A DNA stretch of 51,124 nucleotides from Chrysophaeum taylorii (lineage: Eukaryota; Sar; Pelagophyceae; Pelagomonadales; Pelagomonadaceae). Positions 19,920 to 29,933 of the stretch are shown one piece after another (the stretch's first letter is position 1; each line of letters begins with the position of its first letter). The notes below the pieces were generated by a model that was not told the origin of the DNA, did no database searches, and worked only from the letters and a program-made list of their open reading frames with translations. The position numbers and the translations under genes were made by a program. The stretch spans positions 1 to 51,124 of the forward strand of contig JAQMWT010000545.1 in assembly GCA_029834535.1 (NCBI GenBank), in the 5' to 3' direction.

Positions 19920-20505
19920 GCGCGTGTAGACGCCGGGAGGGGGCTTATCGGTATTGCGCAGCACGTGTGGGGTAGGGTGGAGTCGTCGACTCAGAAGAGG
20001 ATATTCTCGGGGTTGCCGATCGACAGAGAGCCACGTAGAGCTGGACGTGGCAGAAGACGGGCTTCGCCAAGAGGACGCCGACCTCGCGGGGCGTCTGGCC
20101 CTGGCTCTTGGTGATCGTTTGGCGTCGGCGGGCCTTACGGGATACAGGTTGGAGGAGCCTCGGTGACAACGACACGATCGATCATGTATCTGGTACCGTT
20201 GCAGTGGCCGTGCGACGGGTCGAGGTTGCGAAGACTTTAAGCTCGCGATCAAAGTCAGCATGCCGTTGGTTGTCAGGGAGTTCAAAACTCGACTCTTGAG
20301 AGCGAGGCGTCGTCTTCCGACCCAGCCTAGTCAGCCGAAAAGAACTCCGACGCCTCGTCTCCGGGAAAAAAAAGGCCGCGGTCATGCGCGCGTTGTCAGC
20401 ATCGACAACATCGTTTCGACGGGGCGTGAGAATGGCGCGCTGAAAGAGCCGCCGCGGGTCGTGGAAATAGTCTGCGAGGTCGCCGTAGACGGCTTGGAGG
20501 ATCAC
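19920..20505 (-). pseudogene. Helitron/PIF1-family helicase C-terminal remnant
   Basis: Two minus-strand frames. The first (20505-20182) has GDLADYFHDPRRLFQRAILT then PRRNDVVDADNARM, matching the Helitron helicase stretch usually written RAILxPxNxDVxxIN. The second (20175-19945) has TITKSQGQTPREVGVLLAKP then VFCHVQLYVALCR, matching the conserved helicase motif with KSQGQT, PVFSHGQLYVALSR (family knowledge). A frameshift near 20200 separates them and the Walker motifs are absent, so this is the dead C-terminal part of a PIF1-like enzyme of a Helitron. A cellular PIF1 fragment is less likely because of the VFxHxQLYVALxR form and the repeats around it. Confidence 0.75.
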
Positions 20506-20519
20506 TGTCTGGCTCTCGC

Positions 20520-20794
20520 GCCTACCTGATCCTTACTCTCGCGCCTACCTGATCCTTACCCTAAATCGAGGGACAGACAGACAGACAAACAAACAAACAA
20601 ACAAACAAACAAACATCTGTCGATTAGTAGCTAAGATCTAAGTCAGCTTGACGTCATAACTTGTCATAAGGCTTGGAGAGAGAGTGATTCTGACGTTGGG
20701 CAGAGCATATTAGGCCCAGCGCGGCAGGGCTTTGGTTGGGGGTTAGAAAGGGGGGGGGGGGGAGGGAGCGCTGCTGGTGACTACGACGAGCTCG
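20520..20794. other. Gap with a GACA/AAAC microsatellite and G run
   Basis: GACAGACAGACAGACAAACAAAC-type repeats occupy about 20570-20615, and a G run lies near 20749-20762. No gene is seen. Confidence 0.7.
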
Positions 20795-21475
20795 TTAAGC
20801 TTCCCTGCGACTCACGCGGCATACGGCGTGGCGCATACGATCACTCTCGCGTTCGTCCTCGAGCGCGCGCATCGCGTCCTCGTCGCCGGCGTGCGCTTCT
20901 TCTAAACGTTTGTCGCGCCTTGCGACGTGGCGCAGACGATCAGCCTCGCGTTCGTCCTCGAGCGCGCGCATCGCGTCCTCGTCGCCGGCGTGCGCTTCTT
21001 CTAGACGATCATCACGCCGCTCTGCAATTGCAATACGCTTGGCCTCGCGTTGACGCTCAACCAGCATCGCCGCATCCTCGTCGCCGGCGGCAAGAGCTTC
21101 ACGACGAGCGGCCCGCAATCGCCCCATCTTTTCGCGACGGACCGCACGTTCGCTCTCGAGAAAGCGATCGTCTCGAACACGCCACAGGCGCTTCATCGCA
21201 TCAACCGCGCGCTTGTACACTTTCTCTTCGGCATTCCGCTCAAGGGCGAGGACACTTGAGTACCAGTTCCTTTTCGAAGGAACTTGCGCCTCTTTCGTTT
21301 CCCGCACGATCTCCCGCCTCGCCGAGCGCCGGACGGTTTCTCTCGTCATCCCGGGCCGCGCGGCGGTCCGCCGTCGCTCTCCACGAAGGGGCGAGCCACG
21401 ACGCGGTTTACCGCGAGAGACCGGAAGACGTCCTAAGCAGTCTTGCGTCCTATAGGTAATTTCTCTTTCTAGCAA
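20795..21475 (-). CDS. Charged coiled-coil protein with tandem 32-residue repeat, probably Helitron-derived
   Basis: A 226-codon minus frame very rich in Arg, Glu, Asp and Ala. Near the C-terminus a unit of about 32 residues is tandemly duplicated (RLEEAHAGDEDAMRALEDER, then E-A/S-D-R-L/M-R-H), and a looser third unit precedes it (REALAAGDEDAAMLVERQRE). At DNA level the duplicated unit is nearly identical, so the duplication is recent. It lies on the same strand and just upstream of the helicase remnant. Charged Arg/Glu repeat regions often sit N-terminal in Helitron helicase proteins, so this may be the other end of the same broken gene (inference). Confidence 0.4.
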   Translation of the reverse strand: MLEREITYRTQDCLGRLPVSRGKPRRGSPLRGERRRTAARPGMTRETVRRSARREIVRETKEAQVPSKRNWYSSVLALERNAEEKVYKRAVDAMKRLWRVRDDRFLESERAVRREKMGRLRAARREALAAGDEDAAMLVERQREAKRIAIAERRDDRLEEAHAGDEDAMRALEDEREADRLRHVARRDKRLEEAHAGDEDAMRALEDERESDRMRHAVCRVSRREA

Positions 21476-21565
21476 GTTACTTGCGGCTTATCTTTTTTCT
21501 TTATCTTCTTTCTTTCCTGGTTTGGAAGCAGTCTTGCGTCCTATAGGTAATTTCTCTTTCTAGCA
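21435..21565 (+). repeat. Direct repeat of 40 bp, 91-bp period
   Basis: AAGCAGTCTTGCGTCCTATA followed by GGTAATTTCTCTTTCTAGCA occurs at 21435-21474 and again at 21526-21565. The spacer is pyrimidine-rich. The first copy covers the 5' end of the charged-repeat ORF. Confidence 0.9.
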
Positions 21566-21611
21566 CGTAAAAAGAAAATACGGGAGACTGACAGGACGGA
21601 CACACGCACAG

Positions 21612-21763
21612 ACAGACGGACACCCTCTCTTCGAGAGGGCTAGTTTTTCAACCAAAAGATTTCAAAATCAGGATCAGCACCCTCTGGACAGACGGACACC
21701 CTCTCTTCGAGAGGGCTAGTTTTTCAACCAAAGGATTTCAAAATCAGGATCAGCACCCTCTGG
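21612..21763 (+). repeat. Tandem 76-bp repeat with Helitron-like hairpin and CTAG
   Basis: Two units, each with the hairpin CCCTCTCTTCGAGAGGG (21623-21639 and 21699-21715) directly followed by CTAG and TTTTTCAACC. The second unit shares 36 bp with 19504-19539 in inverted orientation. Confidence 0.85.
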
Positions 21764-21963
21764 TCCTATTCCCTGCTTCTCCGGAGGACTGCTGCGCCGA
21801 GCGCGGTCGTGCGAGGTGGGAACACGTCGCCGACCCTCTCGCCTTGGGCTACGACGCGCGCCGGGGCACATCGAGACCAGCGGCACTCGTTTAAAAGCCG
21901 TCGCGAAAATCCGTTCAAACCCTAGGTCGGCACGTTTGAGGCCGCCCTGCCCGAACGCCGAGG

Positions 21964-22038
21964 GCCTTTAGTTACTCCGCTGAGCCACGCCGTCAGGACC
22001 TTGTTCCGGACCTGGTGCCAGCTTGGGTAACTAAAGGC
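21964..22038. repeat. Inverted repeat, 12-bp perfect arms
   Basis: GCCTTTAGTTAC at 21964-21975 and GTAACTAAAGGC at 22027-22038 enclose 51 nt, just upstream of the first ATG of the gypsy-region ORFs. It could fold as a stem in a leader RNA; it is not a tRNA by shape. Confidence 0.6.
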
Positions 22039-22081
22039 TATCCATCGCGACCCGATACACTCGGTCGAACACGCGAGACAC

Positions 22082-22762
22082 ATGCCGCGAACGTTCGAGC
22101 TCGACGTCGACGCGCCACTTGTCAAGGCTGTCCTGGCCACCGGCACCTGCCGACAGGTCTGGTCCGACTGGCAACTACTGAACGCTGTCGTTGCGCGCGA
22201 CCGGTCGAAGAATCTCCGAGGCGTGGCCCTCGACTCGCTGAATTTTGCGCTCGGGCCACGACATGCATCAGGCGAGTATTCCGACAGTGCGAATGGGATT
22301 TACCGGCGCAACTATAAAAAGACGGTGTCTGGGCTGTGCCTACGTCGTCTTGCAGCCGCACGAGAGCTTACCGGGGCGACCGGCCGAATTCCGTTTCCGG
22401 AGGCTACGAATAATACGTTCTGGACCACCGTCGGGCGAAAACAAGCTTGCAGCCTTTCGCGTGAGCCAGCGCTTGCGATTCTGCCGGCTCCGGCGCCCGC
22501 CCCGGCAGCCCCGGTCGTGCAGGGCACCGACACCGGCCGAGTTCGAAGCCCGTCGCCGACGCCGTCGTCTGGGAGCAAGCGACGCGTCCAACACGGCCGA
22601 AGCTACGCGACGCCGCCTCGCCAGAAGAGTCGAATGAGTGGTCAGGAAGATGACGGCGAATACCGCGACAGCGACGAGATGGACGCGGGGTTGAGTTTGG
22701 AGGAGCTACAAAGGCGACTCCGTGATTATAAAGCTCTGGTGAAGTCGCTACGCACCTTGTGA
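22082..22762 (+). CDS. First ORF of the gypsy region, possible Gag part
   Basis: 226 codons from an ATG. The first 120 residues are well ordered (VKAVLATGTCRQVWSDWQLL and NGIYRRNYKKTVSGLCLRRL), followed by an Ala/Pro-rich linker, a basic stretch (SGSKRRVQHGRS) and a C-terminal heptad segment (LSLEELQRRLRDYKALVKSL). There is no zinc knuckle, and no similarity by eye to the two Gag remnants at 1-5.6 kb. Position directly before the protease suggests Gag or a Gag-like product. It could instead be an unrelated gene. Confidence 0.4.
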   Translation: MPRTFELDVDAPLVKAVLATGTCRQVWSDWQLLNAVVARDRSKNLRGVALDSLNFALGPRHASGEYSDSANGIYRRNYKKTVSGLCLRRLAAARELTGATGRIPFPEATNNTFWTTVGRKQACSLSREPALAILPAPAPAPAAPVVQGTDTGRVRSPSPTPSSGSKRRVQHGRSYATPPRQKSRMSGQEDDGEYRDSDEMDAGLSLEELQRRLRDYKALVKSLRTL

Positions 22763-23546
22763 ACCAGTGTCCGCGATTACATTACTTGGCGAGTCGTCCA
22801 CGGACGACCCACCGTTTGTTTTTGACGAGGAAGCCCTCGACGCTATCGGCTTATCTTTGGACCCTCCAGAGACGACCTTTAGCGACCGAACTGGCTGTGA
22901 GCCAGACATGGATTTCTGCAGCGATTGCACGGATGATCATTCGACGGACGAGACGATGACCATCGCGAGTGATGCAGACGACGATCTTACGATAGAGTTG
23001 ACGTCGGGGACGACGCCATCTTTCCCTGCGGACCCCCCCGAAGCGGTTTCGGTTACGACGGATCGAGCCACGGATACGCCACCGGAAGAAAAGGATGTTA
23101 AATCGCATAGTGCGTCGGACGAGAAGCTACGTGTACGGTCCGAAGACGAAAGGGTCCCTTCTCCGATTGAGCAATGCCCGAATGTGTCACCGCCAGAAGA
23201 AGAGAGCAGTGACGGTGTTGCCGGAGTCGAGCCGAACCCGACCAAAGATGACGGATTTAAGAAGAAGATTATCAGCGTCCTCGATTGGGACGAAGACGAG
23301 CCGACATGGAACCTGCAGGATTGGTGGACGAGAACTCGGAACTTCTTGCTAAAGAAGCCACCAGAACAGCCGCTCAGCTACGGACTCGAAGCCGCAGCCG
23401 ACACGGTAACGATCACCGACGGCGGTGATGATCAACCGATGACTAATGAATCTACGGATGCATTCTGGAACGACGAAATGAGTGAGTTATGGGAGAGGTC
23501 TCTTGCTTCGAGAACAACGAAGATCAGGATCCCCTACCAACACTGA
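22743..23546 (+). CDS. Acidic disordered ORF of the gypsy region
   Basis: Open from 22743 with no ATG until late; the first candidate start at 22767 is GTG, so it was probably joined to the preceding ORF by a frameshift. The chain is acidic and rich in Asp, Thr and Pro, with a short aromatic block (DWDEDEPTWNLQDWWTRTRN). It overlaps the next frame by about 58 nt. Likely the spacer between Gag and protease; no domain is recognised. Confidence 0.4.
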   Translation, partial: SRYAPCEPVSAITLLGESSTDDPPFVFDEEALDAIGLSLDPPETTFSDRTGCEPDMDFCSDCTDDHSTDETMTIASDADDDLTIELTSGTTPSFPADPPEAVSVTTDRATDTPPEEKDVKSHSASDEKLRVRSEDERVPSPIEQCPNVSPPEEESSDGVAGVEPNPTKDDGFKKKIISVLDWDEDEPTWNLQDWWTRTRNFLLKKPPEQPLSYGLEAAADTVTITDGGDDQPMTNESTDAFWNDEMSELWERSLASRTTKIRIPYQH

Positions 23547-24200
23547 CTCCCTCCGAGACTGTTATGGGGGAAGAGCGGAAGCCACCGGATAAAGAGGCTG
23601 CCGCGAGCGCTGCGTCAATGACGCCGACAATAGATGACACGAGAGCTCAGGCCGCGGTGTCGATGCCCAACCCCGGCGACGAGCGAGTCAGAGCCCAATG
23701 TTCTCGCACGTCGTTGACGCCGCGAGATGGCAAGACGATCCAAGATGATTTGGTTACCCTCAGTTGTTTGGATACGGGGACTCTTATGTTTATGGCCTGT
23801 CACATCTACAGGAATCGTGACGGACCGAAATTCTCGACGACCATCGGTGTTGATGGAATGGCAGACGTTTCCTATATTTGCCGCGAAATGGTCAGAAAGT
23901 TGGCCAAATGGTCAGAAAGTTGGCCAAAGATAAGTTGATTTTCGATGTTTTCGATGAAGGCGAGCTTCCGATTAAGCGCAAGCTGTACGGATCGGGGTTG
24001 AATACGACGACGATTTATCGTTGGATCGCGATCCGGGTCGCTCTCGCCGACGACATCGCCGCCCCCATTGTCGCTATTGTGGCCGACACCAACTATCTGT
24101 TCCTGTTGGGAGGGCGCGATATCCGAGTTTTAGGAGCCGTCGTGGACTACCCCCACGATCGGATCTGTTTTTATCGAACCCAAGTCGTCTACGGGCGCAA
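23489..24200 (+). pseudogene. Retropepsin-like aspartic protease domain of gypsy Pol
   Basis: The first frame (to 23938) reads TTIGVDGMADVSYICREMVR. The second (from 23908) carries the rest, ending in NYLFLLGGRDIRVLGAVVDY and PHDRICF. This is the retropepsin plan: catalytic D followed by ADVSYI, a flap region, then LLGxDxLxxxxAVxDY. The usual DSG or DTG is DGM here (Asp codon 23852-23854), which may be a variant active site or a mutation. A 20-bp tandem duplication (23888-23907, 23908-23927) shifts the frame inside the domain, so this copy cannot make the protease. Confidence 0.75.
23888..23927 (+). repeat. 20-bp tandem duplication causing a frameshift in the protease
   Basis: ATGGTCAGAAAGTTGGCCAA occurs twice in immediate succession. 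Removing one unit joins frame 2 (23888) to frame 1 (23908) at the same codons M-V-R-K-L-A-K, so the duplication is the lesion. Confidence 0.9.
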
Positions 24201-25635
24201 GAAGATTAAAGTCAAGGGTGAACGAGTCGATGCACCCATTGCGACCTTTCGATCTGTTTACGTTCGAGACCCGCTAACCGTGCCGATTTACAATCATCAG
24301 CACGACGCCTTTCGGCAGAGTCTCGACCTGGTCAAGACTCGAGTTTACGCTCGTTTGAGCACGACTAAAGATCTCCGCAGCCCGCCGCCGGAACGAGCGG
24401 TAGCCCTGGCGACGCGGGGACATTCTACGACCAAATTCTCCTCAGCTCCGGGAGAAGCCGCGCGGGAAGTAGTTGCTTACGCTGCGCGCACGCTTCAAAT
24501 CGAGCCCGGTCGAACTTACAATCGACCGGTTATTTTGTCGAAGCCTATGGAAAAAGGACGGGTTTTCGTCGCTACGTTGGATGAAAACGAGCAGTTGGGA
24601 GTTGTCAACGGGATGTGTTCTCCTTACGAAGAGCACGACCGGTCAGCTGCTCGTGCGGCGGTTACTTCCGCGGAAGAAGTGCCGACGGTCGTCACTCAAG
24701 GCGGGGTTCTCGCGATTGGCGACATCGTTCGGTACGAAGATGAGCTGAACGTTTCTACGATCAACGAGCTCACGAAAGAATGTGAAGACGGATACGACAA
24801 GGGGATCCTTTCTTTCGCCGTTTCCGTCGCTAGTCACTTGACGCGCTGCGACGAATCTCCCCCGCCAATGTTGCTGAGCATGGCGCAGAAGGACGCTACA
24901 GCCACTGCTGTGGACGAGTCCTCCCTCGAACGACCCAAAAGAGACGACGATTTCGCTCGACGGTCGGAAGAAGATGAAAAGAAGCGCCGCGAGATCACCG
25001 AAACAGAGATCCGCCGCCGATACGAAAAGGTTCAATGGCTTCCAATCACATATCGCAAGGTGGTGATGCTGTTCAGTGGAGCCGGAGGCAGCACTTTGGG
25101 TCTCCAACGAGCCAACGAAATGTGTGGGACGTCGTTTCGAGTCGTGCTAGCGCTCGATGCGTCGGACACCGCCAACAAGATCCACCACATGAATTTTCCG
25201 GACATTCCTGTGGTGCAGCGCACGCTTTGTGGTCGATATGTTACAACCTTACGGTTGATCGAATCTTATTTACCTTACGCGGAATGGTCGTCGTCGATGT
25301 GTGTCGCGTCGCCACCCTGCGTACACTCCGCTCTGTGCAACTTGACTTCCAGAGATGTTGGGAAGGGAGTCACCGCCACCCACTGGACGATGAAATTATG
25401 CAAGATGGCTGGTTTCTTCATGTGGTTGATAAGAGCAGGAGGCCTCGATTATTTCTTACGTTGCACGTTTGCACCCTTACGTGTACGTCGTCAGTTTTTA
25501 CGACATAACGCCCAGTTTGAGGAGCTGTCGCGTGCGGTTGTTGGTTTCCAGCCATCCGCTCCATTTGCAAGAATATGCAACAAGAGTTCGCCGCTGCGCT
25601 TGGCTACGCCGACGAACGACATTTACATCAGATGA
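24200..25635 (+). CDS. C5-cytosine DNA methyltransferase domain within gypsy Pol, N-terminal half and preceding linker
   Basis: The frame is open from 23878 to 25635. After a linker rich in charged residues it reads KVVMLFSGAGGSTLGLQRAN (motif I, FSGAGG at 25072-25089; SAM binding), then VVLALDASDTANKIHHMNFP (motif II, acidic residue binding the ribose) and CVASPPCVHSALCN (motif IV; catalytic Cys codon 25318-25320). These are the defining motifs of C5-cytosine methyltransferases (family knowledge). After about 25350 this frame loses sense. A neighbouring frame continues with HPLDDEIMQDGWFLHVVDKS (motif V region), and the frame from 25575 has a motif VIII-like NNIGSSRAATDAAYTV. Motif VI (ENV) is not clear. 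The domain lies between protease and reverse transcriptase. Confidence 0.8.
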
Positions 25636-26180
25636 ACAATATAGGATCGTCACGAGCCGCGACAGACGCAGCTTATACCGTTACGCGTGTCCCGCTTCGC
25701 GTAGGACCGCACCGTTCCGATTGCAGATCTCTGAATCTGAAAATGACTTCGGAGTTGCTGACAATGCCCCTTGATTTTGACTGGGCCGGCTTCTCCAGGA
25801 CGACCTCGTTGAAACACTTGGCGTCCGTCGTGCCACCAGACACGATGGCCTTATTAGTTCTCGATATGCACAACTCTGTGACCAAGGATTTTCACCTGAG
25901 CGGCGAGACCTTGCCGTCCGCGTTGAGTCCTGCAGACCGACCGTTTGATTATTATTTGCGAATTGATGAAACCACCCTTCGTCACGTACAAGTTCCGCTG
26001 TTGAACACGCGCACACGTGTCGTAAGATGGGTGTCGACTGATGATCTCCAAGATCGCACCAAATGGAAACCTCCAGAGGTGCCGTTGATTCCGCCTGCAA
26101 CAGATGAGCCGGGGACGTCTCATGCTTCTTCTGCTGCCCCCCCCCCGACAACCAAATTTGGACGTTCCGCCAGATCCTGA
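25575..26180 (+). pseudogene. Methyltransferase C-terminal part and linker to reverse transcriptase
   Basis: This frame begins AALGYADERHLHQMNNIGSS and RAATDAAYTVTRVPLR, plausibly motif VIII of the methyltransferase, which normally reads NAxxFGxPQxRxRxF. It continues with ordered sequence (MPLDFDWAGFSRTTSLKHLA, PDTMALLVLDMH) that could be the target-recognition or a retroelement-specific region, then a Pro-rich linker. It overlaps the preceding frame by 60 nt and is followed by a further frame change near 26160. Confidence 0.5.
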
Positions 26181-27839
26181 GCGAGATCGGGAACCGAAGA
26201 TTAAGAGCGAGCCGAGTGTTCGTGTCAAAGGCGAGAGGATCAACAAAAGACATCCGGAATTGAGACTAAAATATGAGAAGAAGTTCGATGTGTCATGGAA
26301 AGATGCGCCGCGCGATGCTGAGGGTGCACCGCTGCCGCAAACTCCCGAGCATGTCAAGGATAACGAAGTGATGAAAGTGAAAATTCCTACGAAGGAAGAA
26401 GCTGACAAGGTTGTTCAGGAGCTTGGAATTCCTGACAATCCGCACTTAGATGACGATGCGAAACTGATGCTCCGTCACTGTGTGCAATACTCTTGGGACC
26501 CGACTATGAGACCTGTGGACTCGCCTCCTGTGTCTCTACGATTCCAAGACGCGAATCCGCGACCGATTAAGATGACGCCCTACCGACTGACGCCTGCGAA
26601 GCTCGATTGTCTCCGCGAGCAGATCAGCGAGTGGTGCCGGGATGGAGTCATTCGTCCGGCCAACTCACCTTGGGCCTTTCCTGTATTGATGCTTCCCAAG
26701 AAAGGTGCTGAGATTGGAACGTCAAACGCGTTCCGTGCCGCAGTTGACTTACGTCAGCTCGACGACCAATTGGGCAATGGCAGTTGGCCGAACATTCGAC
26801 AAGACGATGCTTTAGATTTCCTCTCGCCATGCGACGTTGGCGGACATGCATTGATATTAGATGGGGATACCACAACTTCCGTCTGGATCCGGCAGCGCAA
26901 GACGCTGTCACGATGGTTAGCCCACTTGGCGCTCATAGTTTCTTGCGATTACCTCTAGGTGTGAAGACGGCCGGAGCTCTTTTCTGCAAGCAAATGGCGA
27001 GCGACCTTTCGAAATGGATGTATCGAGACTTGGTTGCATCTGTTGACGATATTATGATGGGATCTGACGATCTTCATCGACATTTACAAGTTTTGATCGA
27101 AGTTATGTGTCATTTGGCACAGGGAGGGTACAGCCGTCGAACCGCGAAGTTCCACCTTCTCAAGGATGATATAAAATTTCTGGGACACATTTCGACCCCA
27201 GAAGGCTTGAAGCCGAATCCGAAGACGATGGAACCACTCCAGAAGATGCCGATTCCAGGTACTTTGCCGAATACTTCTCCGAAGACCCAGATACGCTCTT
27301 TAATCGGCATGAGTAATTACTGCCGGCGATATGTGAAGAGCTACTCGAAGATCGTGGGACCGCTGAGGCGATTATGCCTCGAAGGCGCAAAGTTCGAGTG
27401 GGCGCCCGAGTGTCAAAAAGCTTGGGATACGATTATTGACGCTTTGGTTGATTCCAGAGGAGTCTACCACCCCGATTGCGATCTGCCCTTTCAGATCCGA
27501 TCCGACGCTTCCAAGGATGGACTTGGAGCATATCTCTTCCCGATTGTCGAAGTTAAGGACGATGCCGGAAGAGTGACTCGAGAAGAACGAGTGGTTGAAT
27601 ACCGGAGCCGAGCCGTGCCGAAGGAGATGCGCAATTATGAGCCCCGTCGGCTGGAGCTGCTGGCAGTTATCCTTTCTCTAGAGCACTTTCGAGCCTACAT
27701 CGAAGGGCACCGGACTGTTTTGGAGACCGATCACCGAAACTTGGCGTTTTTACGTAAGGCGACGCACTCGTCTGGGCGATGCACCTCGCCAATTTTGACC
27801 CTGAACTTGGTTTTAAGCCGGGAAAGTCACCGGGAATGA
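26104..27839 (+). pseudogene. Reverse transcriptase and RNase H of gypsy Pol
   Basis: The first frame (to about 26855) has the approach RPIKMTPYRLTPAKLDCLRE and VIRPANSPWAFPVLMLPKKG. The second frame continues CIDIRWGYHNFRLDPAAQDA (palm motif A), RLPLGVKTAGALFCKQM and VASVDDIMMGS (catalytic VDD near 27040-27060, with SVDD in place of YVDD), then FLGHISTPEGLKPNPK. RNase H follows with IRSDASKDGLGAYL, RRLELLAV and LETDHRNLAFL, which carry the acidic catalytic residues. A one-base shift lies near 26855 and a second near 27780, where the frame passes into the integrase part. Confidence 0.9.
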
Positions 27840-29883
27840 GTATCCCTGACTGTCTCTCCCGCAATCCAATAGGTCATGTCATCGAGACCGACGAGTTTGG
27901 AGAACCTTTGAACCACGCTTATTTGGTGTTCCAAGAGCTTCCCCGACCGGTTGATGACCAAGGAATTCCCGCCTCCGGCTGCCACTTCATACTGTCGTTT
28001 GTTACGACCGAACTGCCGGAAGACGAGGAAGAAGATCCTGAAAAGGATCCGATGAGATTGGCTACGTCTCACGCTACGAGACAACGTCGGAAGAACCGCG
28101 TGCGAGATGAGCCGCAGGTCTTCAAGGACGCAGCCGCTTACAAGGATTATATCGATAAAATTCCCGATAATATGACGCTCGCCGAGATCGCACGTGAGCA
28201 AGAATCTGATGCTACTTGCGAGGATATTCGCTACCGAATGGCCCAAGGTCAGACGCCGCGACGTTCCCGAGCGAACGAACGATACGAAGTTGTGAAAGAC
28301 ATTCTTTACCGCATTTCTGCTGATTTGCACCCGATGATTGTGGCCCCTGCTACGTTGCGCAAGCGCATTATTCGACTCTACCATGACACTCCGGTTAATG
28401 GTGGTCATATGGGACGTCACAGTACTGTCCAGGCTATCCAAGAACGATTTTGGTGGCCCCGCATGTCGAACGAAGTCGGTGTCTTCATTGCTGAGTGTTT
28501 AGTTGGCCAGAAAGCTCGTACACCTGAGCCGAAACGAGCTGGACTCTTGCAACAGCCTGTCTACGATGGTGATGGCGCTGTTCTATGCATGGATTTATTT
28601 GGGCCCTTGTCCAGCGCTGGTCCCGAGACGTATCTTCTAGTATTTTTTGATCCGTTCTCGCACTTCTTGATTTTGGATGTTTTGAACGACAAGACTGCTG
28701 AATCCATTCTTGAGTCATTTGTCACTAACATCCTCCTCAAGGGCTACTTGCCCCAGATGATTCGTACCGACAACGGTAAAGAGTTCGTGAACAAGTTGAT
28801 GCGCGGGTTTTGCCATCTCTTCGACACACGACACCAAACTACGATTCCCCATCATGCCCAGTCGAACCCGGCTGAGCGTGTAAACCGATTTATCAAGGCC
28901 TTCCTCCGTGCTTGCCTTCAGGGCCGGAACATCACGGATTGGCCCGACTTTGCCCATTATATTGCGCTTTGCTACAACCGCAAGTTTATTCCAGCCACGC
29001 AGATTTCTCCCTTTATGCTGCGCCTGAACCGTCAGCCGATGCTGCCGACTGACTACACGCTTATGGACTTTGATTCGCGATTGTTGCCGAAGACTCGATC
29101 TGATGCAGTCGCCGAAACTCGTGAACGATTGAAGTATTATACGAAGATCGTCCGCGAGGCTCGTGATAAAGCTTCGAAGAAACAACGATTGGCCTACAAC
29201 GCCGATCATGTCGATGTTGAATACAAGGGAGGATCGCATGTTTTGCTCTACATTCCTCTCCTTCAGAACAAGCTTCGACCGGAATGGTGAGGACCGTTTA
29301 TTATCAAGGAACGCCTTTCCCCGGTCACCTATAGGATTGAGTCTCTCGACTCTCCGCCCGAAGAACGACGTGTTCATGCTAGTCAGATCACGCCTGTGAT
29401 GGTACCTCCGATCATTGATCAAGCCATCCGCAAACCCGAAGAAACCTTCCGTGATGATTATCAGCACGGTAAGTTAGTTGTTTTCCGGATTCCTGACCGG
29501 AAGCGCTCTGATTGGCGCAAGAAGATTTATGTTGCCGAAGTTTACGAGCCTTACGATTACCAGAATGATCGTGTTGCTCTACATTTCTATTCCGATTTGG
29601 GTCCGAACGATGATGTCGCTTATTTCAAGCCGACCTCTCACCTTTCGCACCGCAAACTCAAGCCCGAGTTCACGGACGTTGACGGTCGCAGTTTACCGAC
29701 AAGTCCAAGATCTCATCCAGCACAACTCCTTGTGTCACGGATTTCGCTCCGCACGAGATTGATGTGTTGGTCCCCAAGTTTACTTTACGCAGTGGTCGAG
29801 TTCCCGAACCGATCATCACCCGCGTTTACAAGAAGATTCGTTCACGAGATGCTCGTAAGGCGAAGCAGCGCTCCTCGCGCTAG
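27779..29883 (+). pseudogene. Integrase of gypsy Pol
   Basis: Starts with the RNase H to integrase linker (FKPGKSPGMSIPDCLSRNP). A His/Cys zinc domain follows: H-D-T-P-V-N-G-G-H, FWWPRMS and CLVGQK, where the second Cys is Gly (codon 28505-28507). The DDE core is complete: VLCMDLFGPL, MIRTDNGKEFVN and NPAERVNRFIKAF. The C-terminal GPF-like module is split by a TGA at 29288-29290 (REW-stop-GPFIIKER); the frame then continues open. A further shift near 29690 leads to TLRSGRVPEPIITRVYKKIR and a TAG at 29881. No chromodomain is obvious. Confidence 0.9.
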
Positions 29884-29933
29884 CCGCTCGCTGGGGCAGC
29901 TCGAATTCTTACCAGGGGTGTCCTGTGGCGGCA

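Noticed and set aside
21934..22050. tRNA-like or attachment-site structure
   Set aside because: Only one long-range 12-bp inverted repeat is seen; there is no cloverleaf, anticodon arm or T-loop sequence.
23489..23546. Programmed -1 frameshift between the acidic ORF and protease
   Set aside because: The frames overlap suitably, but no slippery heptamer is seen in the overlap; mutation is as likely.
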